From NCBI GenBank assembly GCA_026003195.1, contig BPGU01000001.1, positions 1,274,835-1,338,834 on the forward strand: DNA of 64,000 nucleotides, read 5' to 3'. Below the pieces are notes generated by a model that saw only the letters and a list, made by a program, of their open reading frames with translations, did no database searches and was not told the origin of the DNA. This DNA is from Armatimonadota bacterium (GTDB taxonomy: Bacteria > Armatimonadota > HRBIN16). Positions 1 through 9,005 of the stretch are shown here, piece after piece. Within the stretch, counting starts at the first letter, position 1. The number at the start of each line of letters is the position of its first letter. Made by a program: the position numbers and the translations under genes.

Positions 1-2
1 CC

Positions 3-152
3 TCTTCCGGCGAGGTGCAATACATGAAGATCGAGTCGCTGGCGCGTTCTTCCGAGTTCGTCACGTGGATGATGATAGGCATTATTGCGGTCATCTTTGT
101 GAGCTACGTGTTGCGTGTCGTAGAATATTTCATTTTCCAGTTGAAGGTGTAG
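3..152 (+). CDS. C-terminal end of a membrane protein (partial, 5' end outside window)
   Basis: An open frame enters from the left edge and ends at TAG 150-152, giving the last 49 residues of a protein. It contains one clear hydrophobic segment (from VTWMMIGIIAVIF onward) followed by a short tail ending FQLKV. It lies 3 bp upstream of the accB-like gene on the same strand, so the two are probably co-transcribed. I do not recognise the family from this fragment, and the start is outside the window. Confidence 0.6.
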   Translation, partial: SSGEVQYMKIESLARSSEFVTWMMIGIIAVIFVSYVLRVVEYFIFQLKV

Positions 153-155
153 CCG

Positions 156-584
156 ATGGTACACACTGAGGTAGAGCGGATCGAGAGGTTGCTGGAACTG
201 CTCCACCAGAGCGACGCCAGCGAGCTGGAGGTAGAAACAAACGGTTGGCGATTACGTGCAAGGCGACAGGTGGTTCTTGCTGCTCCGACAAGCCCTGAAC
301 CCGAGACGGAGCAAGTGCAACCACCCAGCGAGCCTCCATCTGTGTGGATACGCTCCCCGCTGGTGGGCTTTTTCCAGCCGCGCCCCAAACCGCTGCAGGT
401 AGGCGACTCGGTGAAGAAGGAGGAGGTCGTATGCCTGATTCAGGCGATGGGGTTGATGAACGAGGTACGAAGCCCCGCAAATGGTCGTGTCGTGGAAGTG
501 CTGGTAGAAGAGGGTGTGGCAGTGGAATATGGACAGCCTCTGTACCGCATCGTGGAGGAGAGCGATGATGAAGCGAGCCCGTGA
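156..584 (+). CDS. accB: AccB-like biotin carboxyl carrier protein lacking the biotinyl lysine
   Basis: 142 aa, ATG start with AAGGTG 7 bp upstream. The layout is that of the acetyl-CoA carboxylase carrier subunit: an N-terminal helical segment, a Pro/Glu-rich linker (about residues 44-62) and a C-terminal biotinyl/lipoyl beta-sandwich (about 64-137) with SPLVGFF and a VEYGQPLYRI end. In the family the prosthetic biotin is attached to Lys in an A-M-K-[LM] turn. Here the turn reads C-L-I-Q-A-M-G-L-M-N-E-V, so residue 99 is Gly, encoded GGG at 450-452. Nothing else in the turn is damaged. As read, the protein cannot be biotinylated at the usual place. It may be a regulatory or structural paralogue, like plant BADC proteins, with a true carrier elsewhere; that role is inference. 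The next genes are a pilin-like ORF (19-bp overlap) and accC. Confidence 0.85.
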   Translation: MVHTEVERIERLLELLHQSDASELEVETNGWRLRARRQVVLAAPTSPEPETEQVQPPSEPPSVWIRSPLVGFFQPRPKPLQVGDSVKKEEVVCLIQAMGLMNEVRSPANGRVVEVLVEEGVAVEYGQPLYRIVEESDDEASP

Positions 585-927
585 GGCATGGAGCCTGGTA
601 GAGATACTGGTGGTGCTTGTGCTGCTGCTCATACTGGCAATCTGGCTGTTGCCCAAATACACCGGCAGGGGCACGGAACCATCAGGACAGCCACGCAAAA
701 CCCCTGAGAACGCGGCTCTCGCTGTGCAGTGCCGCAATAACCTCCAGCAGATTCGCCTCTCGCTGCGCATGTCCCGCCCAACGGGAGAGGAACCTCTCCC
801 CGCTTCCTTGCAGGACCTGCGGCTACCCGCAGAGATGCTGTATTGCCCTGTCAGTAAACAGCCCTACTGGTACGACCCCCAAACCGGGCGCGTGCAGTGC
901 CTTACTCCGTCGCATGAGGGATTTTAG
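565..927 (+). CDS. Pseudopilin-like protein with prepilin N-methylation motif
   Basis: 120 aa. ATG 565 is chosen because GGAGGAG ends a few bases upstream and the next codon is also ATG; upstream in-frame codons lie inside accB. The N-terminus is basic (KRAREA) followed by W-S-L-V-E-I-L-V-V and a hydrophobic stretch, which matches a type IV prepilin or type II secretion pseudopilin signal with Glu at +5 and Ala rather than Gly at -1. The remainder is a short globular domain with two Cys (QCRNN, LYCPVS), like H-type pseudopilins. It overlaps accB by 20 bp and stops 2 bp before accC. No pilus assembly genes are near, so its link to fatty-acid synthesis genes is unexplained. Confidence 0.7.
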   Translation: MMKRAREAWSLVEILVVLVLLLILAIWLLPKYTGRGTEPSGQPRKTPENAALAVQCRNNLQQIRLSLRMSRPTGEEPLPASLQDLRLPAEMLYCPVSKQPYWYDPQTGRVQCLTPSHEGF

Positions 928-929
928 AC

Positions 930-2285
930 ATGTTCCAGAAGGTGTTGATAGCAAACAGAGGCGAGATCGCTTTGCGCATCATCCGCGCGTGCAAGGAGCT
1001 CGGCATAGCCACTGTCGCTGTGTACTCCGAAGCGGACGCAGACAGCCTGCACGTACAGGCGGCAGATGAGGCGGTATGCATTGGTCCCGGGCCGGGCAAA
1101 GATAGTTACCTGAACATCCCCAACGTGATTATGGCTGCCATCATCACGGGCGCAGAAGCCATTCACCCCGGCTACGGCTACCTTTCTGAACGCGCCAGCT
1201 TCGCCGAGGCATGTGAAGCGAGTGGGCTGGTGTTTATCGGTCCGCCACCCTCCGCTATCGAGAAAATGGGCGATAAAGCGGTGGCTCGCGAAATCGTGCG
1301 CCACGCAAAGGTGCCGGTGGTCCCCGGCACACACGGGGCGGTGCGCAGTGAGCAGGAAGCGATCAAACAGGCGCAGCGCATCGGCTACCCAGTGCTGGTG
1401 AAAGCAGTGGCTGGTGGTGGAGGCAAAGGCATCCGCCTGGCTGAGAATCCCGAAGAGTTGTCGCGCGTGCTGCAGCTGGCGCAAAACGAGGCGATGGCAG
1501 CTTTTGGTTCACCAGAGGTGTACGTGGAAAAATTCATCCCTGACCCTCGCCACGTCGAGGTGCAGGTGCTCGCAGACTCCTACGGCAACGTCATCCACCT
1601 GGGTGAACGCGAGTGTTCTATCCAGACCGCCAGGCGACAAAAAATGGTGGAAGAAGCCCCGGCTTCTGTGGTCGCTCCCGCCCTGCGCCAGAAAATGGGC
1701 GAGGCAGCGGTACGCGCAGCGAAAGCGGTTGGCTATGTCAATGCGGGTACGGTAGAATTCTTACTGGACAACAAAGGCAACTTCTATTTCATCGAGATGA
1801 ACACGCGCATCCAGGTGGAACATCCTGTCACCGAGCAGGTCACAGGGGTGGACATCGTGCGCGAGCAGATACGTATCGCTGCCAAGGAGAGACTGCATCT
1901 GTCCCAGCGCGACGTGCAGTGGCGTGGGCACTCCATCGAATGCCGCCTCACCGCCGAGGACCCGGATAACGATTTTGCACCCAGCGTGGGGAAAATCACG
2001 CACCTGGTGCTGCCGGGAGGTCCCGGTGTGCGCGTCGATACCCACCTGTATCCGGGCTACGTGATACCCCCCTACTACGATTCCCTGCTCGCCAAAATTA
2101 TCGTGTGGGCGGAAGATAGACCCGCTGCGATAGCACGCATGAGGCGAGCACTGGAAGAGACACGTGTCGAAGGCGTGAAAACCAATCTACACTTCTTGAA
2201 ACGCATTATCGACCACCCGGAATACCAGAAGGGAAATGTGTCCACACAATTTTTGCGCCGCTATCTGCGAAACGGTACGGAGTGA
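930..2285 (+). CDS. accC: Acetyl-CoA carboxylase biotin carboxylase subunit
   Basis: 451 aa, the usual length. AccC carboxylates the biotin on AccB with bicarbonate and ATP, the first half-reaction of malonyl-CoA synthesis in the cytoplasm. Visible are the N-terminal domain start [18 protein letters not shown], the ATP-grasp glycine loop [10 protein letters not shown], the conserved HPGYGYLSE, and the catalytic [14 protein letters not shown] segment with the Arg that acts on bicarbonate. The loop before the bicarbonate-binding Lys reads S-I-Q-T-A-R-R-Q-K, with Arg where His is usual. It directly follows the accB-like gene and pilin-like ORF. The enzyme looks functional, which makes the missing lysine in the adjacent carrier notable. 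Confidence 0.97.
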   Translation: MFQKVLIANRGEIALRIIRACKELGIATVAVYSEADADSLHVQAADEAVCIGPGPGKDSYLNIPNVIMAAIITGAEAIHPGYGYLSERASFAEACEASGLVFIGPPPSAIEKMGDKAVAREIVRHAKVPVVPGTHGAVRSEQEAIKQAQRIGYPVLVKAVAGGGGKGIRLAENPEELSRVLQLAQNEAMAAFGSPEVYVEKFIPDPRHVEVQVLADSYGNVIHLGERECSIQTARRQKMVEEAPASVVAPALRQKMGEAAVRAAKAVGYVNAGTVEFLLDNKGNFYFIEMNTRIQVEHPVTEQVTGVDIVREQIRIAAKERLHLSQRDVQWRGHSIECRLTAEDPDNDFAPSVGKITHLVLPGGPGVRVDTHLYPGYVIPPYYDSLLAKIIVWAEDRPAAIARMRRALEETRVEGVKTNLHFLKRIIDHPEYQKGNVSTQFLRRYLRNGTE

Positions 2286-2297
2286 GGGGCAGCGAGT

Positions 2298-2741
2298 ATG
2301 AGCAGTTCCACGCTCCGAAAGCACTCTGCGGGCACTCGACGCATGGCGAGGGAGCTGGCGCTGCGCCTGCTCTATCAGGTGGATATTGCGCAGATGCCTC
2401 TGGACGAGTGCTTCGCTTTTGCCGTCGAACACATGCCTATCGAGGAGCCGGGGCAGCAATTCGCCTACGAACTCGCTTCCGGTACGCTGCAGAACCTGCA
2501 ACGCATAGACTCCATCATCGCTCGCTTTGCTATCGGCTGGCCTCCCGACCGACAACCCGCCCCCGACCGCAATGTACTGCGTTTGGCAATCTACGAGCTG
2601 CTCTACCACCCCGAAACGCCCCCCAGTGTGGTGATCAGCGAGGCGGTAGAGCTGGCAAAGAAATATAACTCTGACGAATCCGGCAAGTTCGTCAATGGTG
2701 TGCTGGCAAGTGTGTTCAAACATCTGGAGGAGTATCGGTGA
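2298..2741 (+). CDS. nusB: Transcription antitermination factor NusB
   Basis: 147 aa, typical length. NusB binds boxA RNA together with NusE (S10) and promotes antitermination of rRNA operons. The all-helical fold is evident: N-terminal R-R-M-A-R-E-L-A-L-R-L-L-Y-Q-V, then the C-terminal signature L-R-L-A-I-Y-E-L-L-Y and V-I-S-E-A-V-E-L-A-K-K-Y with F-V-N-G-V-L-A. ATG follows AGGGG. It overlaps folD by 4 bp (GTGA), so translation is probably coupled. Confidence 0.96.
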   Translation: MSSSTLRKHSAGTRRMARELALRLLYQVDIAQMPLDECFAFAVEHMPIEEPGQQFAYELASGTLQNLQRIDSIIARFAIGWPPDRQPAPDRNVLRLAIYELLYHPETPPSVVISEAVELAKKYNSDESGKFVNGVLASVFKHLEEYR

Positions 2742-3598
2742 GCGCAACCCTGTTAGACGGCGCAGCAACTGCTGCGCAAATTCGCGAAGAGCTGAAACCG
2801 CGCGTGCAACGGCTGCGCGAAGCAGGCATCGTGCCCAAACTGAGCGTGGTCATCATCGGCGATGACCCCGCCTCCCATACCTACGTGCGCATGAAAGCCA
2901 AAGCCTGCCGCAGCGTGGGCATCGAGTCCGAAACCTTCGCCCTGCCGCAAGAGACTACGCAAGAAGAGGCGGAGGCTCTCATTGCACGACTGAATGCCGA
3001 TGAAAGCGTGCATGGCATCCTGATACAGCACCCCGTGCCCAAGCATCTCCACGAAATCCGTTTGCTCAGTCATCTGTCACCCGACAAAGATGTGGATGGA
3101 ATCTCACCCGCCTCGCTGGGCGCACTGGTAGCCGGTGTAGCCAGTTTCATTTCGTGTACACCCCTCGGCATCGTAGAGCTGCTAGACCGCTACCAGATCC
3201 CCATCGAAGGGCAACGCGCAGTGGTGGTAGGACGCAGCATTATCCTGGGCAAACCGCTGGCTCTACTGCTTCTACAGCGTAACGCCACCGTCACCGTGTG
3301 CCACACCCGCACACGAGACCTGCCCTCCATCACCCGCGAGGCGGATATTCTGGTCGCCGCGTGTGGCAGGGCAGAGTTGATCACAGGGGATATGATACGC
3401 CCGGGTGCGGTAGTGGTGGATGCCGGTTACAACCGCGTGGAGGGACGTAGCGGCGACGTGGGCGATGTGCACTTCGAATCGGCATCACAGGTTGCCTCGT
3501 ACATCACACCGGTGCCGGGCGGGGTGGGCCCCATGACTATCGCCATGTTGCTCTCTAACACTGTGCGTGCAGCAGAAATGCAACTGGAGGCGCAGTAA
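2738..3598 (+). CDS. folD: Bifunctional methylenetetrahydrofolate dehydrogenase / methenyl-THF cyclohydrolase
   Basis: 286 aa; GTG start overlapping the nusB stop, with GGAGG upstream. FolD interconverts 5,10-methylene-THF and 10-formyl-THF for purine and formyl-Met synthesis. Seen: the substrate region YVRMKAKAC containing the catalytic Lys, VHGILIQHP, DKDVDGISPASLG, the NADP-binding VVVGRSIILGKP and the C-terminal TPVPGGVGPMTIAMLL signature. The family consensus S-N-I-V-G-K-P is S-I-I-L-G-K-P here, a conservative change. It is followed 2 bp later by the prenyl synthase gene. Confidence 0.97.
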   Translation: MSATLLDGAATAAQIREELKPRVQRLREAGIVPKLSVVIIGDDPASHTYVRMKAKACRSVGIESETFALPQETTQEEAEALIARLNADESVHGILIQHPVPKHLHEIRLLSHLSPDKDVDGISPASLGALVAGVASFISCTPLGIVELLDRYQIPIEGQRAVVVGRSIILGKPLALLLLQRNATVTVCHTRTRDLPSITREADILVAACGRAELITGDMIRPGAVVVDAGYNRVEGRSGDVGDVHFESASQVASYITPVPGGVGPMTIAMLLSNTVRAAEMQLEAQ

Positions 3599-3600
3599 AG

Positions 3601-4491
3601 GTGCCGTTTGACTTGCAACAGTATCTGCGGGAAAGGGTGCGGCTGGTAGACGATGCGCTGGAACGCTACCTGCCCGGCGAGGACGTGCGTCCTCAGGTGT
3701 TGCATCGCGCGATGCGCTACAGCACCCTTTCAGGTGGGAAACGCTTGCGTCCGGTGCTGGTCATCGCTGGTGCAGAGGCTGTCGGCGGTGAAGCTCAGAC
3801 GGTATTGCCAACCGCCTGTGGGATAGAGCTCATCCATACCTTTTCCCTGATCCATGACGACCTGCCTGCCATTGATAACGACACCTTGCGGCGCGGGCGT
3901 CCAACCTGTCACGTGCAATTTGGCGAAGCAGTAGCAATTCTTGCGGGAGATGCCCTCTTTGCCACCGCGTTCGAACTGGTGGCGCGGAATGTAGAAAGGG
4001 TCCCTGCGGAGCGAGTGGTGCGCGTGCTGCGCGTGATTGCGGAAGCCTCGGGCACCAGCGGTATGGTGGGTGGGCAGATGGTGGACATCGAATCGGAAGG
4101 AAAGCCGGTGGACACCGAAACGCTGGAATACATCCACCGCCACAAAACCGCTGCACTGATCCGGGCTTCAGTTGTGTCAGGAGCGATTCTTGCCGGGGCG
4201 GAGCAATGGCAGGTTGACGCGCTGAGCCGTTATGGGGAGCTCACCGGGCTGGCATTTCAGATTGCCGACGACCTGCTCAACGTCACCGGTGATCCGAGCA
4301 AAACCGGTAAAGCGGTGGGTACCGATGTGGAACGAGGCAAAGCCACCTACCCGGCTCTCTTTGGCGTGGAAGCCTCGCGGCGGCGAGCCTACCAGCTGGT
4401 GCAGGAAGCTGTAGAAACGCTACACCCCTTTGGCGAGCGGGCGGAACCGTTGCGGGCTATTGCCCATCTGATGATAGAACGGGAGGGATGA
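3601..4491 (+). CDS. ispA: Polyprenyl (farnesyl/geranylgeranyl) diphosphate synthase
   Basis: 296 aa; GTG start with GGAGG about 10 bp upstream. Short-chain trans-prenyltransferase condensing IPP with allylic diphosphates. Motifs: SGGKRLRPVL, first Asp-rich motif DDLPAIDNDTLRRGRP, GMVGGQMVDIE, HKTAALI, and second Asp-rich region F-Q-I-A-D-D-L-L-N. The third Asp of the second DDxxD motif is Asn227. This affects one Mg ligand side chain but similar variants may be active. The length and N-terminal region fit FPP/GGPP synthases of the IspA type; chain length cannot be read safely. It lies in the nusB-folD-tdk cluster, a common arrangement near xseA/dxs in bacteria, though neither of those is present here. 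Confidence 0.92.
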   Translation: MPFDLQQYLRERVRLVDDALERYLPGEDVRPQVLHRAMRYSTLSGGKRLRPVLVIAGAEAVGGEAQTVLPTACGIELIHTFSLIHDDLPAIDNDTLRRGRPTCHVQFGEAVAILAGDALFATAFELVARNVERVPAERVVRVLRVIAEASGTSGMVGGQMVDIESEGKPVDTETLEYIHRHKTAALIRASVVSGAILAGAEQWQVDALSRYGELTGLAFQIADDLLNVTGDPSKTGKAVGTDVERGKATYPALFGVEASRRRAYQLVQEAVETLHPFGERAEPLRAIAHLMIEREG

Positions 4492-4497
4492 ACGGAA

Positions 4498-5142
4498 GTG
4501 CCTAAACCGGTCGGCACCTTGATTGTGATTACAGGGAGTATGTTCGCAGGCAAGTCGGAGGAGCTGATACGCCAGGTGCGTCGTGCCCTGTACGCGCGGA
4601 AGAAGGTGCAGGTGTTTAAATCCGCTCTGGACAACCGATGGGATAGCGCAGCCATCGCCACACATAACGGCGTGCGCTTCGAGGCGGTGCCGGTTTCCTC
4701 CAGCGCGGATCTGGAGCGTCTCGTACAACCGGACACCGAAGTAATCGCCATCGAAGAGGTACAGTTTTTCGATGAGGGCGTTGTCGCGTTATGTGACCGC
4801 TGGGCGAACGAAGGCAGGACGGTCATTGTGGCGGGGCTGGACCAGGACTTTCGCGGTCAACCGTTCGGTTTCATGCCCATCCTGCTCGCTCTGGCGGATG
4901 AGGTGATTAAACTGCGGGCGATCTGTGCACGGTGCGGGCAGCTGGCAAGCAAGACCCAGAGACTGGTGGACGGGCGCCCCGCTTCGTGGGATGAGCCCAC
5001 CATCCTGATTGGTGCCGCCGAGAAGTACGAGGCTCGCTGCCGCCGCTGCCACAAGGTGCTGAACGCTCCCCGCAACGGACACCGTCGCGTCAGACGCGCT
5101 GCTCAAACGCAGACGATAGAGCAGCAGGAGAGGTTGTTTTGA
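4498..5142 (+). CDS. tdk: Thymidine kinase (type II)
   Basis: 214 aa; GTG start 6 bp after the ispA stop with GGGAGGGA upstream. Phosphorylates thymidine to dTMP in the salvage pathway. The P-loop G-S-M-F-A-G-K-S is at residues 12-19, the Walker B-like segment is AIEEVQFFD, and the lasso/zinc domain has [13 protein letters not shown] and CRRC. The C-terminal 20 residues are basic and Gln-rich and probably unstructured. The reading frame stays open after the TGA for another 45 codons (see the mini-ORF downstream). Confidence 0.95.
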   Translation: MPKPVGTLIVITGSMFAGKSEELIRQVRRALYARKKVQVFKSALDNRWDSAAIATHNGVRFEAVPVSSSADLERLVQPDTEVIAIEEVQFFDEGVVALCDRWANEGRTVIVAGLDQDFRGQPFGFMPILLALADEVIKLRAICARCGQLASKTQRLVDGRPASWDEPTILIGAAEKYEARCRRCHKVLNAPRNGHRRVRRAAQTQTIEQQERLF

Positions 5143-5181
5143 ACTATTCAAGAAGAACAGACCACGTTTTACGCTGAGGTG

Positions 5182-5280
5182 ATGCGCCAGGTAAACCTGC
5201 CGGTGGATGGGATAGACCTTTCGGAACCGACCCCTCTGGCACCAGTGGTCAAGGAGAGAGGCGTTGTTACCTATGAATGA
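5182..5280 (+). CDS. Mini-ORF A, upstream of translin (uncertain)
   Basis: 32 codons from ATG 5182 (MRQVNLPVDGIDLSE...VTYE), ending 8 bp inside mini-ORF B. It is in the same frame as tdk, and the frame is open right from the tdk stop, so a longer form starting at a non-standard codon near 5146 cannot be excluded. GAGGTG abuts the ATG, which is not an ideal Shine-Dalgarno spacing. I do not recognise the peptide. Its support is the overlap with the next ORF and protein-like composition only. Confidence 0.35.
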   Translation: MRQVNLPVDGIDLSEPTPLAPVVKERGVVTYE

Positions 5281-5457
5281 ACTATTAGGAGAGCTGCGAA
5301 TAGAGACGCAAATGGTCTCCGATACCCTCGCTGGATTGGGAGAAGTATTGAGCGAAGGGAATCTGTCCGCATGGGGAGAGTTTCTTCGGAAGGTCTCAAC
5401 ATATTTGGGGGTTCCTCGCGACGCCATACACCCCTCCACAGATAAGGAGGCATCACC

Positions 5458-5461
<4 letters not shown>
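5273..5461 (+). CDS. Mini-ORF B, small helical protein coupled to translin
   Basis: 62 codons from ATG 5273 (MNELLGELRIETQMVSD...). The sequence is predicted to be mainly helical and acidic. Its stop TGA overlaps the TTG start of the translin gene (TTGA), a classic translational coupling. The first 25 residues weakly resemble the start of HepT/HEPN-like helical bundles, but the protein is too short for one and no family can be assigned. A role as partner or regulator of the translin protein is inference from coupling alone. Confidence 0.5.
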
Positions 5462-6072
<611 letters not shown>

Positions 6073-6106
6073 ACGTATCGGATGTTCTCATGCGAGAGGC
6101 TTGCGG

Positions 6107-7645
6107 ATGGGACGATACAAATGGGTTGCTATTATTGGTTTGGCATCGGGCGCCGTGTTCCTGCCTGTCATGGGAGCTCCATTTGTTGCTGATGATTATC
6201 TGATCTTTTTTCACGTTGCCCGCGAAGGTATATGGGGGATTGCTATTACTCCCGGCCCCCAGTTCCTGCGCCCGCTCACATCAGCCATGTACTACATCGA
6301 GTATCACCTGTGGGGGCTTTCACCGCTGACATCGCATATAGTCAGCACACTTACTCATGTCATCTGCACGCTCCTCACGGGAGTGCTGACAAAGAAGATC
6401 GCCACAAAAAGCGGTTTGGCACCAGAGATAACACGCCGCTCTGCGCTCATCTCGTCTGCTCTGTTCGCAGTACTGCCTGCTCATGCCGAGGCTGTCGCAT
6501 GGATCGCCAGTCGTGCAGACATCATGGCAACGATATTTTGCCTGTTGTGCTTAATACTTCTCGCGAGGGATTCGCCGTCTCATAGTACGGTTTTGGAGAC
6601 AGTGCTGTTTGTCTCTTGCTTCGCGGTCGCCTTGCTGTTCAAAGAGTCAGCGGTCGTTCTGCCCTTGCTGGTGGTTGTCTGGTTGACGCTGGGTTACGAG
6701 CGGGATTGGAAGCGGGTACTCCCTTTTGCAGGTGTGGCGGCGGCGTACCTGCTCACGCGATTTTTGATAGTGGGAAAGATAGGAGGATATGCCAACTGGG
6801 GTAGTAACCTGCTGAGTCCCTGGCAGCTGGCAATGAATGGAATAGTCTACCTGTCGCACCTTTTACAACCGGCTCCCCTATTTGGCGTCGGTCGTGATCT
6901 CTGGGATACATTGCTCTACCTTTCCACTGGGCTTGCGCTGTTGGTGCTGGTGCGTTCTAGACCATCCACCCCTACCGCTTCGGGCTTCCGCCGGCTAGTA
7001 CTGCTGCTGTGCGCTTGGACGGTGATATGCATGCTGCCCGTGCTTCCCCTGAAACCCGCGCTCGGTCATCTGATGAACAGCCGCTATGTCTACCTGGCCT
7101 CTACGAGCATGGCGGCACTGGCAGGAATATGGCTCGCCCAACGCTGGGACGCAAGCAGGGTTCGCTTCACCTTTGTTGCTCTTGTTGCTCTCTATGCTTT
7201 GGGCACGATGCGGTTGTCGCAGGCGTGGTATTGGGCAGGGCGCGTCGCGCAAACCTCTTTGCAGTCGTTGGCGCAAGTCACAAGTGGGCAAAAACCTATC
7301 TTGCTCCTCAGCATACCAGACCACTATCGCGGCGCCTATATCTGGCGAAACAGCCTGCACGAGGCTATTCTGCTGTACGTTCCTCAGATCAAGAGCTCTG
7401 TGTATGTGCTGAGCCGGTTTACAATGCGTCTGACACCTTATGTGTCGGTGAATTACCGGGATGGTATCGTTACACTGTCTTCGCAGAGTGACATCTTCCT
7501 TCCGCCGGAGTCGCATCACAATCTGCTTACCGGAGTGGGAGAGATAAACATTACCCCTCAGCGTATCAGCATAGGGTCCCCTCTTACCTCTCGGTACCGG
7601 CTCCTTCGTTACGAAAACGGGCGATTTGTCGATGTCACGAATTGA
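6107..7645 (+). CDS. Multi-pass membrane protein, GT-C glycosyltransferase-like
   Basis: 512 aa from ATG 6107, chosen because GAGAGG lies 7 bp upstream (an in-frame TTG six bases earlier is too close to it). About ten hydrophobic segments. An early acidic motif F-V-A-D-D-Y-L-I-F-F in the first extracytoplasmic loop and the block H-A-E-A-V-A-W-I-A-S-R-A-D match the architecture of GT-C/TMTC-type membrane mannosyltransferases, which use lipid-linked sugars. The last about 110 residues are soluble. No TPR tail is present. The coding style is less GC-biased than neighbours. The exact donor and acceptor are unknown; I am confident of the membrane class, less of catalytic activity. Confidence 0.7.
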   Translation: MGRYKWVAIIGLASGAVFLPVMGAPFVADDYLIFFHVAREGIWGIAITPGPQFLRPLTSAMYYIEYHLWGLSPLTSHIVSTLTHVICTLLTGVLTKKIATKSGLAPEITRRSALISSALFAVLPAHAEAVAWIASRADIMATIFCLLCLILLARDSPSHSTVLETVLFVSCFAVALLFKESAVVLPLLVVVWLTLGYERDWKRVLPFAGVAAAYLLTRFLIVGKIGGYANWGSNLLSPWQLAMNGIVYLSHLLQPAPLFGVGRDLWDTLLYLSTGLALLVLVRSRPSTPTASGFRRLVLLLCAWTVICMLPVLPLKPALGHLMNSRYVYLASTSMAALAGIWLAQRWDASRVRFTFVALVALYALGTMRLSQAWYWAGRVAQTSLQSLAQVTSGQKPILLLSIPDHYRGAYIWRNSLHEAILLYVPQIKSSVYVLSRFTMRLTPYVSVNYRDGIVTLSSQSDIFLPPESHHNLLTGVGEINITPQRISIGSPLTSRYRLLRYENGRFVDVTN

Positions 7646-7739
7646 GTATCCGCCAAACCCCAGTCTCTGGAGGAACACGTCCTTGTCATTCCAACGTGTG
7701 GGAGACGAGAACGAGCGGGATTGCTCTGGCACTTCAGCC

Positions 7740-8996
7740 TCACAGCAAACCCAGCGCCCTCAACCCCTTCACCGACTCTGCTACCGATTCGGCAAACACT
7801 GAGACGGCGGTATCTATCTGCTCCGCTGAGACAATGAGCGGCGGTTCAAAGCGAATCACGCGCGGGTTGTTGAGTGTGTACGCTGCGATCACCCCGCGAC
7901 GAGTCATTCCGCCGATGACCAGCTTCGCTACATCCTCAATGGCGAACTCCACACCCACCATCAGCCCTTTGCCGCGCACCTGGGTGACCACGTCGGGATA
8001 CTGCTGTTGCACCGCGCTCAGCCCCGCGATAAGCTGCTCGCCGCGCTCTGCCGCACGAGCGGGCAGATTCTCCTCCTGCAAAACCTGTAGCGTCGCGATG
8101 CCTGCTGCACACGCCAGCGGGTTGCCTCCAAAGGTGCTGGTGTGTATCAAGGGGTTATCACCGAACACCTTCTCCCAGATTTCAGGGGTGGACGAGAACG
8201 CTCCTGAGGGCACTACCCCGCCGCCCAGCGCCTTCGCCAGGGTGATGATGTCAGGCTGCACCCCCCAGTGCTCCACCGCAAACATCTTGCCCGTGCGCCC
8301 CAAACCCGTCTGTACCTCGTCGATAATCAACAGCGCGTGGCGCTCGGTGCACAATTCGCGCAATTTGGGCAAATAATCCTCGCTGGGCAAAAAGATGCCC
8401 CCTTCGCCCTGGATCGGCTCGACGATAATGCCTGCCGTATCTTCGTCCATCTCACGGGCGGCAGCATCCGCATCGCCAAAAGGTACGTGCACGAAGCCGG
8501 GTACCAGCGGATAGAACGGCTGGCGGTACTGCTCACGCCCCGTCGCACTGAGCGAGCCCATGCTTTTGCCGTGATAGCCCCCGACAGTGGCGATGAACTT
8601 GTGCTTGCCGGTGAATTTGCGAGCGATTTTGAGCGCGCCTTCCACCGCCTCGGTGCCGCTGTTGCACAGGAAGCTGTATCGCAGGTCGCCGGGAAGCACT
8701 CCTGCCAGCGCCTCGCAGAAATCCGCCACCAGCGCACTGAAAAACACCTTGCTGGAAAGAGGCATCCGGTCTAACTGCGCCTTCACCGCCTCCACCACCT
8801 TCGGATGGCGATGCCCCAGCGCGAATGTGCCGTAGCCTCCCAAAAAGTCCAGGTAGGCGCGCCCCTGATGGTCATATACATATATCCCTTCAGCGCGCAT
8901 CTCCACGCCGAAGTCGGCAAACTTCATCAGCTGCGCCAGCCCGGGGTTCACGTACTGTAGATACTTCTCGTAGGTTTGCTCCAGAATGTCGCTCAT
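7740..8996 (-). CDS. Class III PLP aminotransferase (putrescine/ornithine type)
   Basis: 418 aa from ATG at 8996, selected because AGGAGG lies 5 bp upstream (a GTG two codons earlier would overlap it). Fold type I aminotransferase of subgroup II. Seen: GGYGTFALGHRHPKVVEAV, the PLP phosphate loop NSGTEAVEGALKIAR, GGYHGKSMGSLSATG, DEVQTGLGRTGKMFA (Asp contacting the pyridine N), and the Schiff-base Lys in ITLAKALGGG. Similar to PatA/YgjG putrescine aminotransferase and to ornithine aminotransferases; substrate is uncertain. It sits 10 bp downstream of the 5'-nucleotidase gene on the same strand. Confidence 0.9.
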   Translation of the reverse strand: MSDILEQTYEKYLQYVNPGLAQLMKFADFGVEMRAEGIYVYDHQGRAYLDFLGGYGTFALGHRHPKVVEAVKAQLDRMPLSSKVFFSALVADFCEALAGVLPGDLRYSFLCNSGTEAVEGALKIARKFTGKHKFIATVGGYHGKSMGSLSATGREQYRQPFYPLVPGFVHVPFGDADAAAREMDEDTAGIIVEPIQGEGGIFLPSEDYLPKLRELCTERHALLIIDEVQTGLGRTGKMFAVEHWGVQPDIITLAKALGGGVVPSGAFSSTPEIWEKVFGDNPLIHTSTFGGNPLACAAGIATLQVLQEENLPARAAERGEQLIAGLSAVQQQYPDVVTQVRGKGLMVGVEFAIEDVAKLVIGGMTRRGVIAAYTLNNPRVIRFEPPLIVSAEQIDTAVSVFAESVAESVKGLRALGLL

Positions 8997-9005
8997 GCCC
9001 ACCTC

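Noticed and set aside
1614..1650. Unusual S-I-Q-T-A-R-R-Q-K spacing in AccC
   Set aside because: Many AccC proteins have a two-residue spacer here (Q-x-x-R-x-Q-K); only the His-to-Arg change is mildly uncommon.
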